Part shown: positions 36,144 through 46,062 of the stretch, one piece after another
How the letters are laid out: each line of letters begins with the position of its first letter
How positions within the stretch are numbered: position 1 is the first letter of the stretch
NCBI RefSeq assembly: GCF_005886875.1
Contig: NZ_PNBY01000058.1
Span: 1 to 64,000, forward strand
Direction: 5' to 3'
DNA: 64,000 nucleotides
Origin: Pseudoalteromonas aurantia
GTDB taxonomy: Bacteria > Pseudomonadota > Gammaproteobacteria > Enterobacterales > Alteromonadaceae
Program-made: the position numbers and the translations under genes
Notes under the pieces: generated by a model
Seen by the model: the letters and a program-made list of their open reading frames with translations, nothing else
Told to the model about the DNA's origin: nothing
The model's database searches: none

Positions 36144-37016
36144 ATGAAGAAAACACATATGTTAGTTAAAAAGCTCTCTGTAATCGCACTTGTAGGCGCC
36201 CTATCTAGTTCGTTTAATGCTGTCGCATGGGGGCAAAACGGCCACCGTATTATTGGGAAGGTTGCTGAAGAGCACTTAACAACAGCCACAGTAAAAGCTT
36301 TGACTCCCCTGCTTGAAGAAAGTTCATTAGCACAAGTGTCAACTTGGGCTGATGAAATGCGCTCTAACAACAGTGAGTTCTGGCGTAAAAAGTCGACAAA
36401 ATGGCATTATATTAATGTTAAAGACGCGACAAAAATGCACTCTCACATTGATCATTCAATCAATTCCAAAGAACAAGTAAAAAATATTCTCGATGGTATC
36501 TATTACGGTATTAACACACTTCAATCTGACGCTACATCAATTGACGAAAAACGCTTCGCGTTACGCTTTTTGGTGCATTTAGTTGGCGATAGCCATCAAC
36601 CTTTCCATGCCGGTCGCGGTGAAGACCATGGCGGAAATTTGATCAAAGTGACTTTTTTTGGGGATAAAACAAACCTCCACTCCACCTGGGACACTCGCTT
36701 AATTGAAAATGAGCGTCTATCTTACAGTGAGTTTGCAGAATTCATAAAAACGTCAAATAAAACGATTATAAGTGATTACCTTAATAGTGAGCCGGCTGAC
36801 TGGCTATTAGAAAGCCATCATATTTCAGATAAAGTATATAACTTAAATGAAACTGAAATAAGTTATGGGTACATTTATAAGTACATGCCAACCGTAAGAA
36901 TTCGTTTGCAACAAGGTGGTATACGACTGGCTGGCTTACTTAACCAAATTTTTGACAAAAACGCAGCGCCATTAAAAGAGGCACTCAAGACTTCTAACGT
37001 CGTCGCTGTAAAATAA
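36144..37016 (+). CDS. S1/P1 family nuclease, secreted
   Basis: A 290-residue zinc nuclease that degrades single-stranded nucleic acids. Signal cleavage after NAVA would leave W29 as the mature N-terminus, which in P1 nuclease binds zinc through its backbone; H34 (WGQNGH) follows at the expected distance of five. Other ligands are visible: D in TWADEMR, H in KWHYIN, HLVGDSHQPFHAG (H, D, H) and LHSTWDTRL (H, D). The set of three-zinc ligands looks complete. A second ATG five codons in is equally acceptable as start. It lies 27 bp upstream of an Oar-like receptor, likely one operon. Confidence 0.92.
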   Translation: MKKTHMLVKKLSVIALVGALSSSFNAVAWGQNGHRIIGKVAEEHLTTATVKALTPLLEESSLAQVSTWADEMRSNNSEFWRKKSTKWHYINVKDATKMHSHIDHSINSKEQVKNILDGIYYGINTLQSDATSIDEKRFALRFLVHLVGDSHQPFHAGRGEDHGGNLIKVTFFGDKTNLHSTWDTRLIENERLSYSEFAEFIKTSNKTIISDYLNSEPADWLLESHHISDKVYNLNETEISYGYIYKYMPTVRIRLQQGGIRLAGLLNQIFDKNAAPLKEALKTSNVVAVK

Positions 37017-37043
37017 ACCAATCAAAACACGGGAAACAACATA

Positions 37044-40000
37044 ATGAAAACTCTATTGCGCAAAACAGCTCTGTCTCTTGCTATTGCAGCAAGTATTGGT
37101 GCAAGTGGCGCTGCATTTGCTAACGACACAGCTTCAGCAATGAAAGGTCAAATCGTTGGTCCACAAGGCAACCCTGCAGCTGGTACGAAAGTAACTATTA
37201 TTCACACGCCTTCAGGCTCAGTAAAAACCGCAGTAGTCAACGAAAGTGGGTCTTTCTCTGCAAAAGGCCTACGCGTTGGTGGCCCTTACCAAGTGATTGT
37301 TGATTCAGATTCGTTTCAGGATACTTTGGTAGAAGACATTTATTTGTCATTAGGTAAAACCTATCCAGTAACCGTACAGCTTAAATTACAACAAGATATC
37401 GAACAAATTGTTGTAACTGGTCGACCTATTACCATGCAATCTGGTGGCACAGGCCCTGCTACACACTTCTCTCTAGCAGATTTGCAAGAAAAGCCTGCTA
37501 TAAACCGTGATATAAAAGACATTGTTCGTACTGATCCACGTATTTATGTTGATGAAAGTAGCTCAGGTGCCATTCAATGCGCCGGCGGTAACCCGCGTTT
37601 TAACAGCTTGACGGTTGACGGTATGCGTATGAACGATAACTTCGGTTTAAACCGAAATGGCTATCCGACAGAGCGCATGCCTTTCTCTTTCGATTCAATT
37701 GCACAAGTCGCCGTTGAGTTAGCACCATTTGATGTGCAATATGGTGGTTTTACCTCGTGTAATATCAACGCAGTTACAAAATCTGGTACCAACACACTGT
37801 CTGGCGGCGTCTTTTTCGATTACACAAATGACTCTCTTTCAGGCGATAAAATTGATGGTAAAACACAAGATATAGGTAACTATAACGAAAAACGTTACGG
37901 CTTTAACTTGGGTATGCCACTGGTTGAAGACACCTTATTCCTATTTACCAGCTATGAAAAATTAGAAGGCGCACAAGTATTTGAATATGCACCGTTGGCT
38001 AACGGCAAAATAAGCCAAGCTACAATTGACCGAATTGCGGCAATTTCTCAAGATAAGTATGGCTACGATGCAGGTTCTTTAGTCCCAAGTATGCCTGTCG
38101 AAGATGAAAAAGTTCTTGTTAAACTAGACTGGAACATCAACGACGAGCACCGTGCAAGCTTTGTTTATAACTATAACGATGGCTTTACACTTTCTCAGTC
38201 AGACAGCGGTTCTTCTCGTATTTCATTGTCTAACCACTTCTACGAGCGTGGAGCTGAGTTACAATCATTTGTGAGCTCATTGTATTCAGATTGGAGCGAT
38301 GTATTTTCAACGGAAGTACGCATAGGCTATTCAGAGCTAGATAACCGCCAGATTTCTTTAGATAGAACATCAGGTTTCGGTGAGTTTAGAATTGATACAG
38401 GTGACGTTGACGTTTACCTTGGCCCGGATGATTCACGTCAAGCGAACAAACTAAAATATGATAACCTGTCAATCAAACTCGCTGGTACCTATTACCTTGA
38501 TGACCACGAGCTATCATTCGGTTATGAGCGTGAAGAGTTAGACGTATTCAATATGTTCGTGCAACATAATGAAGGTGAACATCGTTTTGGCAGCATTGAA
38601 GACTTCGAGAATGGTATCGCGCGTGTTTATTACGGTAATGCATCGTCACACAACCCGGTAGACGCAGCGGGTGAGTTCAAATATGCTCTAAACACAGTAT
38701 ATGCTCAAGATAAGTTCGATTTAATTGATTACGACATCACACTGACAGCCGGCTTACGCTATGACTGGTATACCAGCGACGACGTACCAGCATACAATCC
38801 TAACTTTCAAGAGCGTTTCGGTTTCTCTAACCAACAGAACCTAGACGGTGTTGACCTAATTCAACCTCGTTTTGGTTTTAACTGGATCTACGATGAGCAA
38901 TTAGAGCTTCGTGGTGGCTTCGGTCTGTACTCTGGCGGTAACCCGAATGTGTGGATCTCTAATAGTTATTCAAACGATGGGGTTCGTAACATCCAAGAAA
39001 GTGCGCGTAATGTTCAACTGTTAGGCCCTGATGCAGTCGCGTTTGTAAACGGTGGCAAAGCCGGATTCGACATTCCATTAGACCTATATAACTCGGTTGG
39101 CTCTGGCAGTGCCGATGACAGCACAAATGTGACAGATCCTAACTTTAAACTACCATCTGAGTGGAAGTATTCATTAGGGGCTACTTACGTCACTGAATCT
39201 GATTTCGTCTTTACTGTAGATTATTTGTATACAGATAAAAAAGACTCTGCGCTTATTCGCAACTTAACGTTAGCAAGTGATGAGACAGCACCAGACGGAC
39301 GCCCTATTTACAATGATAGCATCCACTCTCGTAAGTCGGACTTATTGTTAACTAACGTTTCAGGTGCTGATGCATACACACATGTTTTATCATTTGGCAT
39401 GAATAAATCTTTCGATAACGGTATCGACATTGCTCTTTCTTATGCATATACCAAATCGAATGATGTTCACCCGATGACGAGCTCTGTGGCATTCTCTAAC
39501 TTCCATGGTATTGCTACGCATGATCCGCAAAACCCAGGTGTATCTACCTCAAATTATGAAATCCCACATCGTGCCACCATGTCACTGTCTTATAAGCACC
39601 AGTTCATCGATGGGTTAGACACCAAGTTTAGCCTGTTCGGTCAAGCTGCTAAAACCAATCCTTACTCTTATACATTCGATAACACGGGTATGTTTGGTTA
39701 TGCCGATAACAAGCGCGACCTATTGTATGTACCTCGAGATAATGATGGATTAGTTGAATATGGTTTCCACACAAATGACCAAGGTGAAGAAGTTCCGTTC
39801 CAAAAAGCCGACTTTGACAAATGGGTTGAACGTGAAGGCTTAACACGCGGTGACATTCAAGGTCGTAATTCACAAGATGGCGACTGGTGGGTCACGTTTG
39901 ATTTAAAAGTTGAACAAGAATTTGGTGGATTTGCCGATGGCCATAAAGGCTCTGCATTCTTTGTTATTAAAAACGTAGGTAACCTGCTTAACGACAACTG

Positions 40001-40163
40001 GGGTACGTTAAACACAGGTAGTGCAATGCAAAACGCCGTGACAGCATCAATTAACGACAATGGCAAATATGTTTTTGAAGAGTTTAATTACCCTTCAGGC
40101 ACTGACTTTGAGGTGAGACCCTCACTTTATGAAATTCGCCTTGGGGTTAAATACGACTTTTAA
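37044..40163 (+). CDS. Oar-like TonB-dependent receptor 1
   Basis: A 1039-residue outer-membrane receptor. Order: signal peptide ending AFA, a carboxypeptidase-regulatory-like beta-sandwich (about 28-115, MKGQIVGPQGNPAAGTKVTI), a plug domain with NPRFNSLTVDGMRMNDNFGL and NINAVTKSGTNTLSGGVF, and a large barrel ending in EIRLGVKYDF with terminal phenylalanine. This is the Oar layout. It is placed directly after the secreted nuclease, which suggests uptake of something released by nuclease action, though Oar substrates are mostly unproven. Its leader (ACACGGGAAACAACATA before ATG) is nearly the same as that of the paralogue downstream. Confidence 0.92.
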   Translation: MKTLLRKTALSLAIAASIGASGAAFANDTASAMKGQIVGPQGNPAAGTKVTIIHTPSGSVKTAVVNESGSFSAKGLRVGGPYQVIVDSDSFQDTLVEDIYLSLGKTYPVTVQLKLQQDIEQIVVTGRPITMQSGGTGPATHFSLADLQEKPAINRDIKDIVRTDPRIYVDESSSGAIQCAGGNPRFNSLTVDGMRMNDNFGLNRNGYPTERMPFSFDSIAQVAVELAPFDVQYGGFTSCNINAVTKSGTNTLSGGVFFDYTNDSLSGDKIDGKTQDIGNYNEKRYGFNLGMPLVEDTLFLFTSYEKLEGAQVFEYAPLANGKISQATIDRIAAISQDKYGYDAGSLVPSMPVEDEKVLVKLDWNINDEHRASFVYNYNDGFTLSQSDSGSSRISLSNHFYERGAELQSFVSSLYSDWSDVFSTEVRIGYSELDNRQISLDRTSGFGEFRIDTGDVDVYLGPDDSRQANKLKYDNLSIKLAGTYYLDDHELSFGYEREELDVFNMFVQHNEGEHRFGSIEDFENGIARVYYGNASSHNPVDAAGEFKYALNTVYAQDKFDLIDYDITLTAGLRYDWYTSDDVPAYNPNFQERFGFSNQQNLDGVDLIQPRFGFNWIYDEQLELRGGFGLYSGGNPNVWISNSYSNDGVRNIQESARNVQLLGPDAVAFVNGGKAGFDIPLDLYNSVGSGSADDSTNVTDPNFKLPSEWKYSLGATYVTESDFVFTVDYLYTDKKDSALIRNLTLASDETAPDGRPIYNDSIHSRKSDLLLTNVSGADAYTHVLSFGMNKSFDNGIDIALSYAYTKSNDVHPMTSSVAFSNFHGIATHDPQNPGVSTSNYEIPHRATMSLSYKHQFIDGLDTKFSLFGQAAKTNPYSYTFDNTGMFGYADNKRDLLYVPRDNDGLVEYGFHTNDQGEEVPFQKADFDKWVEREGLTRGDIQGRNSQDGDWWVTFDLKVEQEFGGFADGHKGSAFFVIKNVGNLLNDNWGTLNTGSAMQNAVTASINDNGKYVFEEFNYPSGTDFEVRPSLYEIRLGVKYDF

Positions 40164-40210
40164 TTTTTTCGAGTCAAGGATATGACTCACTCTTAAAATT
40201 CAGTACAGAT

Positions 40211-40250
40211 AATACGGCTAATGTACCTATAAAGGCATTAGCCGTATTTT
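40211..40250 (+). terminator. Rho-independent terminator after receptor 1
   Basis: AATACGGCTAATG pairs with CATTAGCCGTATT (13 bp, perfect) around a 12-base loop, then TT. It separates the nuclease-receptor unit from the second receptor. Confidence 0.85.
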
Positions 40251-40428
40251 ATGCGCCATTTAAAATTGGCTAATTACTGTACTGGGTTTGATTACACCTG
40301 TTGTAGATAAAAACATCTGCTTTACTGCAACAGACTATAAAAAACTGGTAATACTTCGAAGTTACAGCTTTCTAAAGTATTCACACAGTATTTGAAATTT
40401 TAAATAACCTTACACGGGAAACAACACA

Positions 40429-43400
40429 ATGAAAAACGTTCGCTTAACTAAAGTGGCCGGCGCTTTAGCACTAGCTCTTGGCGTATCAGTCAGTGCTTTT
40501 GCTGCTGATACTTCATCAGCAATGCGTGGTAAAATTACAACACCCATTGGTGACGCTGCTGCAAACGTTAAAGTTACAGTTATTCACGAGCCAACAGGCA
40601 CAAAAAGCACATTTACAACCAATGAATCAGGTACTTTTATTGCAAAAGGCTTGCGCGTTGGTGGTCCATACCGCGTAGTGCTTGATTCAGATACTTACTC
40701 AGATACTGAGTTAGATAACATTTTCCTTGAATTGGGTGACACTCACCGTCTGATATCACAACTTCAACCGCTACAAAAAGTAGAAAAAATTGAAGTTACT
40801 GGCTACCGTTTAGTTCAACAAGCGGGTGGGTCAAGCAGTGTATTTGGCGCCGACACCATTGCGAATGTTCCGAGCTTCAACAACGATATTAAAGATGTTG
40901 CCCGCTTAAATCCGTTAGCAAGCATTAACGGCAATGGCGAACTGACAATTGCTGGCGCAAACCCAAGAACAAATGGTTTAACCGTTGATGGGATTGGCCA
41001 AAACGATGACTTTGGCCTTAATTTTGGTGGCTACCCTACGTCGCAACCGCCTGTCGCACTTGATGCCGTTGAGCAGATTTCGGTAGATTCTTCACCTTTC
41101 TCAGCTAGAAAGGGTAACTTTGGTGGCGGTACAATCAACGCAGTTACTAAGTCTGGTACTAACGAATACACCTTTACTGGCTTTTACGAAACAAGTACAC
41201 CGAGCTTAGCCGGTAAAGTTGACAATATTTCTGAAGTAAAATACAAAGAAGATGTTTACAACGAAGCAGGTGATCGTATCCACCGCAGAGGTGACAATGT
41301 CCTAGATGCAGACGGCCACAAAACATACGAAACCTCAAGCACTGATCCAATTGTCACAGAAAAACGTCTTGGTTTTAGTACCGGTGGCGCAATCATTGAA
41401 GATGACCTTTTTTACTTCGTAAACTATAACTCTTGGAAACAAGAGATGGATATGGATTACGGGTTTGATGGCTCTGGTACAGCGCATGAATTCGATGTTT
41501 CAGAAAGCGATTACAACCGTTTTATTTCAACGCTTAATAACACGTATGGCCTGCAAGACAGCTTCGGTGATAATCCAGAAGATACAAGCGACAGCTTACT
41601 TGTCAAGCTTAGCTGGAACATCAATGACCTTCACCGTGCAGACTTCACTTACCAATGGCAAGACGAAGAGGAAACGAGAGGTTTTGCAACTGGCGGGTCT
41701 AAAGTTAAAATGGCTTCTCAGCGTTACCAGTACACAACAAAGTTCAACAACTTTGCAGCCAAACTATATTCAGATTGGTCTGATGACTTTTCTTCTGAGT
41801 TCGGTTTAGCTTATAAAAACGTCACTAATGATAGCCTTTCGAACAATGACTTAGGTTCTATCACAGTTTATCGTGAAGGCGGCCGTGGCGATGCTTTTGA
41901 ATTTGGTCGTGACACTAACCGTCATGAAAACGAATCAGAAACCGAAACACTTGCACTGACTTTTGACGCCACTTATCTGTTTGGCGACCACGAGATTAAC
42001 TTCGGTGCTCAGCTTGATAACATGCGCCTTTATAACTTGTTTGCGAGAAATTCTAGAGGCTCTTGGAAGTTTGGAAGTATCGAAGACTTTGAAAATAAAA
42101 AGCTTCATCAAGACAGAAGAGATAACTACCAGTTTACTTATGCAAATGCTTACACAGGTAACGCAAATGATCTAGCATATGATGCAACGCGTACTCAATT
42201 AGCGTTATATGTTGAAGATAAGTTTTACCCTACCGATGACTTAGAAATGACAGCTGGTCTTCGTTATGAGCGTCTATCGTCAAATGATGAACCAACATTA
42301 AACACTGCTTTCCAAAATACTTATGGCTTTACTAACCAAGAAAACTTGGATGGTGTTGATATTTTATTACCTCGTGTTAGCTTCAAGTACTACGCAACTG
42401 AATCACTAACAATTAACGGTGGTATCGGTCGCTTCCAAGGTGGTATTCCAAATGTTTGGTTTAACAATCCATTCCAAAATGATGGTATTACAAACGTAAC
42501 CGCCTCTCAAAACAAAATTAATGATTATTTTTCAGGTGTTGAGCAAGTAGATTTCACGCGTGTACCTGGGCAAATAGTAGACTCTCTCGAAAAAGGTGCT
42601 GGTAGTACTAACTACACAGATCCGAACTTCGAGCTACCTTCCAGTATCCGTGCTCAGGTGGGCTTTGAATACGACTTTGACTCTGAATTGTTAGGTGATG
42701 GTTTTAAATGGAGCGCAGAACTTGCCTACCACAATAAAGAGAACGAAGCTGTATGGCGTAATACTTCAATCACACCAAAGCTTGATGAAAATGGTAACAT
42801 CGTTCGCTCAGCGACTGGTCGTATCATTTATGACAATAAATACACTGGTGATTTGAAAGACAACTATGACATCATGATGACGAATGCTGAACACAATGCA
42901 CGCTCAATCATCTTTTCTACAGCATTAGCTAAAGAGTGGGATAACGGCCTGTATGTTTCTGCAAGTTACACACACCAAGATGTAGAAGACGTGGCGCCGG
43001 GTAGTGCATCAACGGCCGATGGTAACTACAAACACGCTACAACGCATAGCCGTAACGTAGATCTAGTTGGACGTGGTCACTATGAAGTTGAGCATAGTTT
43101 AAAAGTTAATCTACGTTATAATGTGGAGTTATTCGAAGGTTATGCATCTAAGTTTAACGTGTTCTTTGAGCGTCGTTCAGGACGTCCATTTAGCTATACA
43201 ATGGGCTCATTCCGTGATGGTGACTTTGGTGATACCCGAGATTTCAACAGTACTTCAGCTTACTTAGCTTACATCCCTACTGGTGCAGATGATGCTAATG
43301 TAAACTGGGATGAATCAGGCCTATCTTGGAGCGATCTCGAAACGCTATTAAATAGAGCCGGCATTTCTGAACGTGGCCAGCTACTCGACCGTAACACAGG

Positions 43401-43707
43401 CACTCAACCTTGGGTTACAACCATGGATGTGAGCTTCAAGCAAGAAATCCCTGGCTTCTACAAAGGTCATAAAGGCGAAATATATTTCATGGTTGAAAAC
43501 TTCGCAAACCTGTTAAACAGCGATTGGGGTATTGAGAAGAAAATTCAATATGCAGACCAAAAACTGTATGACTTCGGTGGCTTAGATGATAACAACAAAT
43601 TAATTATCGACCAGCGTTACAAAGGCTCAGATGTTCGTAACTACTCTACAATAGTTAAAGGCTCATCTGCATGGCAAGCTAAAATTGGTATACGTTACAC
43701 TTTCTAA
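40429..43707 (+). CDS. Oar-like TonB-dependent receptor 2
   Basis: A 1092-residue paralogue of receptor 1. It has a signal peptide ending AFA, an N-terminal carboxypeptidase-regulatory-like domain (MRGKITTPIGDAAANVKVTV), a plug (NPRTNGLTVDGIGQNDDFGL, TINAVTKSGTNEYTFTGF) and a barrel ending in AKIGIRYTF. Motifs shared with receptor 1 include NINDxHRA and NQxNLDGVDxxxPR, indicating gene duplication. Because a terminator and a 180-bp gap precede it, it probably has its own promoter. Substrate unknown. Confidence 0.92.
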   Translation: MKNVRLTKVAGALALALGVSVSAFAADTSSAMRGKITTPIGDAAANVKVTVIHEPTGTKSTFTTNESGTFIAKGLRVGGPYRVVLDSDTYSDTELDNIFLELGDTHRLISQLQPLQKVEKIEVTGYRLVQQAGGSSSVFGADTIANVPSFNNDIKDVARLNPLASINGNGELTIAGANPRTNGLTVDGIGQNDDFGLNFGGYPTSQPPVALDAVEQISVDSSPFSARKGNFGGGTINAVTKSGTNEYTFTGFYETSTPSLAGKVDNISEVKYKEDVYNEAGDRIHRRGDNVLDADGHKTYETSSTDPIVTEKRLGFSTGGAIIEDDLFYFVNYNSWKQEMDMDYGFDGSGTAHEFDVSESDYNRFISTLNNTYGLQDSFGDNPEDTSDSLLVKLSWNINDLHRADFTYQWQDEEETRGFATGGSKVKMASQRYQYTTKFNNFAAKLYSDWSDDFSSEFGLAYKNVTNDSLSNNDLGSITVYREGGRGDAFEFGRDTNRHENESETETLALTFDATYLFGDHEINFGAQLDNMRLYNLFARNSRGSWKFGSIEDFENKKLHQDRRDNYQFTYANAYTGNANDLAYDATRTQLALYVEDKFYPTDDLEMTAGLRYERLSSNDEPTLNTAFQNTYGFTNQENLDGVDILLPRVSFKYYATESLTINGGIGRFQGGIPNVWFNNPFQNDGITNVTASQNKINDYFSGVEQVDFTRVPGQIVDSLEKGAGSTNYTDPNFELPSSIRAQVGFEYDFDSELLGDGFKWSAELAYHNKENEAVWRNTSITPKLDENGNIVRSATGRIIYDNKYTGDLKDNYDIMMTNAEHNARSIIFSTALAKEWDNGLYVSASYTHQDVEDVAPGSASTADGNYKHATTHSRNVDLVGRGHYEVEHSLKVNLRYNVELFEGYASKFNVFFERRSGRPFSYTMGSFRDGDFGDTRDFNSTSAYLAYIPTGADDANVNWDESGLSWSDLETLLNRAGISERGQLLDRNTGTQPWVTTMDVSFKQEIPGFYKGHKGEIYFMVENFANLLNSDWGIEKKIQYADQKLYDFGGLDDNNKLIIDQRYKGSDVRNYSTIVKGSSAWQAKIGIRYTF

Positions 43708-43799
43708 TATGAATGGGTGCGCTTAACTGCGCTATTTAAGTGCACTTTTGTAACAATACACAGAATAGAGTATCTAACACGCAAATTAGATAAACTCTG

Positions 43800-43823
43800 A
43801 AGGCCAGCACCTGCGGGCCTTTT
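43800..43823 (+). terminator. Rho-independent terminator after receptor 2
   Basis: AAGGCC pairs with GGCCTT around a ten-base loop, followed by TT and pyrimidines. Confidence 0.6.
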
Positions 43824-43931
43824 CCTCTTGATGGATACAGTGGTAAGTATCTATCTTTTTCGTTCTCGCTATTCTATAAAATTTTTTAGAACAGTGATCT
43901 ATTTTATTTTTAATAAGGATTTTAAGAATAT

Positions 43932-44369
43932 ATGGCACCTAATAACAAATACAAAAAGATAATACATATCAGTATTATGACTGCCCTGCTGATCAGCATA
44001 CCCGGTTTTACTTTGTTGAGTTTTTTAGTGGGAAATAGTAGCAAACTCTCTTTTACAAGCCTTTTTTTTGCTACCATCGCAGACCTTAGTGTTAAAGCGA
44101 TTCCTATTGCCATTACTTATTTAGTCACCACTTATATAAAAAGTCAGATTGGCTATCATTTTTTAAAAGCATACCTATCGGTAACGACATTAATCATTGC
44201 TTTTTTATACTATATTTGTGTTTTTGGCACATCTCTATTTCCAACGTCAGCACTGAGTGGACTCATACTCGTTTCACCTTACGTTGTGTTGATATCAGTA
44301 CCGGGGATAATTTTTGGCCTCATTTACGTTCTTTTCTTTAATAGAAAGGCAAAAATTGAGCGCGAGTAA
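43932..44369 (+). CDS. Small integral membrane protein, unknown function
   Basis: A 145-residue protein with four predicted membrane helices (IIHISIMTALLISIPGFTLL; SFTSLFFATIADLSVKAIPI; AYLSVTTLIIAFLYYICVFG; YVVLISVPGIIFGLIYVLFF) and short basic ends. AATAAGGATTTT lies upstream with a purine patch. No family recognised. An opposite-strand frame over its first half is a shadow. Confidence 0.55.
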   Translation: MAPNNKYKKIIHISIMTALLISIPGFTLLSFLVGNSSKLSFTSLFFATIADLSVKAIPIAITYLVTTYIKSQIGYHFLKAYLSVTTLIIAFLYYICVFGTSLFPTSALSGLILVSPYVVLISVPGIIFGLIYVLFFNRKAKIERE

Positions 44370-45023
44370 CACACCTGAAGTTTTAGGTTTTATATATTTC
44401 AACTACAATTTTAGGCGCGAGATCCCAACTTCACAATGAAATATTAAGTACCTCTCCCCAAACGTATCATTTAGTTTGAACACTTGGGGAGCTATAATAT
44501 ACGATAGCCCAAATACTCCAGGTAATTATTTCGCTACGCCAACGAGTAACTTTTCCAAAATCTTATTATCTAAACCTATGAAATTAACTTTATCCAAAGT
44601 AATACGTCTGTATGCTGTGTATTAATCAGTGAAATGCTTACAGATATATGCCCACAATTCTGAAATAAGTGTCTTTAACTGCTTTTGTTCATCGTAAATT
44701 TTCCTATTTCAGTTAATGGAAAGTTCTACTTATGAACTGTTTCATTTTTTTGGGGGAATTACGCCTAGGCTTATATGTGCCCTCGATGAGCACTTATCGA
44801 TAATACCAACTTTAAGGTGCACAATAATACTGAATGACATACGAGAAAGGGGAGTGCAAATAATACTAATAACACATAACCGTAACAGGCCTGTACAACA
44901 GTACCACGCTACGATTGACACATAGGATTTTTAACTTCTTAGAAAATACGTATATATGCAATGCTAATTTACCACTACACATACGAAGGTCATATATGCG
45001 TATAAAACGCGTGGGCTTTACTG
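44370..45023. other. Gene-poor stretch with a MarR remnant
   Basis: No intact gene is supportable here. It contains a hairpin (CTCCCCAA 44454-44461 / TTGGGGAG 44484-44491), the MarR 3' fragment at 44622-44693, and a 69-codon open frame (44716-44925) that has no protein-like character. The stretch reads as decayed coding DNA. Confidence 0.6.
44622..44693 (-). pseudogene. 3' remnant of a MarR-family regulator gene
   Basis: On the minus strand 23 codons read DEQKQLKTLISELWAYIC, then KHFTD and TAA. They match the last residues of the nearby MarR regulator (DDEQKQLKGLISKLSSYIA, then IKDSTD). The DNA match is also visible as the shared string TAACTGCTTTTGTTCATC. Upstream the frame is broken by stop codons. 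It is a fragment of a paralogous or duplicated regulator gene about 1.4 kb from the intact one. Confidence 0.65.
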
Positions 45024-45425
45024 TCATGACTCATGCGCTTTGTTACTCAGCCTCGATTCAACAATAAAACAAATGCATTGCATTAAGAGTATATTAATAC
45101 AAAACCACTGCAACCCTTCGTACTCGAACGCTATCGCAACTAGCAAAACGCCAGAGAGACTTAAGTTTAATTTATAGGAGCTCAAATTAAATGACTCTTT
45201 TTTACTATGACGATACAGCATAGCCAACAGTAATGTGCAAGCAAAAAGGTATATAAAAGTCGAAAGGTATAAATTCACTGAGTTGAAGGTCAAAAAGTAC
45301 AACCATAAGTTATAGTAAGCAATAAAACCTAAGAAAGTTTGTCTAGCCGATAGCTCAAACACCTTGAACAATATAATTGGGACAAGCAAAGGCGCTATAA
45401 AAATAAAAAGTGCGTATATATTCAT
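45024..45425 (-). CDS. Hypothetical membrane protein
   Basis: A 133-residue protein with about four hydrophobic helices (YALFIFIAPLLVPIILFKVF; FLGFIAYYNLWLYFLTF; YLSTFIYLFACTLLLAMLY; LSLSGVLLVAIAFEYEG and a last ILLMQCICFIV). GAAGGG seven bases before the ATG is a good ribosome binding site, which supports a real gene. Family and role unknown; it lies alone in a gene-poor stretch. Confidence 0.55.
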   Translation of the reverse strand: MNIYALFIFIAPLLVPIILFKVFELSARQTFLGFIAYYNLWLYFLTFNSVNLYLSTFIYLFACTLLLAMLYRHSKKESFNLSSYKLNLSLSGVLLVAIAFEYEGLQWFCINILLMQCICFIVESRLSNKAHES

Positions 45426-46062
45426 GTTATACCCTTCATATGGGGCACATAGCCGCCCCCCTAAATAACCATCTTAGTAGCATTGTTGCTGTGCTATATC
45501 TCCACTATACGAAACATCCTTAGATGATATGCATGGAGCAGTAAGCAATATATTTCCAAGCGTATATTCGACAACCAACATTATAGACAAGAAATGCTAT
45601 TATAATTTAAATTTCATTAAGAATATCACTTAAAATTATTAAAGTATCATTTATAAAACTCAACTCCTATGCAACATTAACTCTTATGTTTTGCGGTAGC
45701 ATGATAGTAAAGGGCAGACCATTTTCACGAACCTTTCACATGGCTTTAAGCCACCTCAAGACCGTTACTCGTATAATAGAGCTACATAATAATCCATTAA
45801 AGGCGTCTTAAATAGCAAACGCCCAGCATTAATATACAATCACTAATTGAGGGGGTGAAATCGCGAATGTACTTTGAACAATCTTAGGTGTATTTGACTC
45901 ATCATGTCTATTAATAACTTCTAAGGGGAATACAACAAAGGCTTAAAAAGTGACTAAGACGCATTCATTCGGTTGCGCTGCCGGCTCTTTTTATAAGCTT
46001 TAACCCTTGTGCTTTTAATCTTGACGACTAAAAAATAACGATATATAACATAACGCTACGAG
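45426..46062. other. Gene-poor stretch with coding-like debris
   Basis: No intact gene. A minus-strand frame of 47 codons (45667-45807) reads like protein (RVTVLRWLKAM, stop, KVRENGLPFTIMLPQNIRVN) with one internal TGA, suggesting another decayed gene. The remainder is AT-rich and shows nothing I can name. Confidence 0.5.

Noticed and set aside
44716..44925. 69-codon open frame in the gene-poor stretch
   Set aside because: No ribosome binding site, no protein-like pattern, and it lies in decayed DNA.
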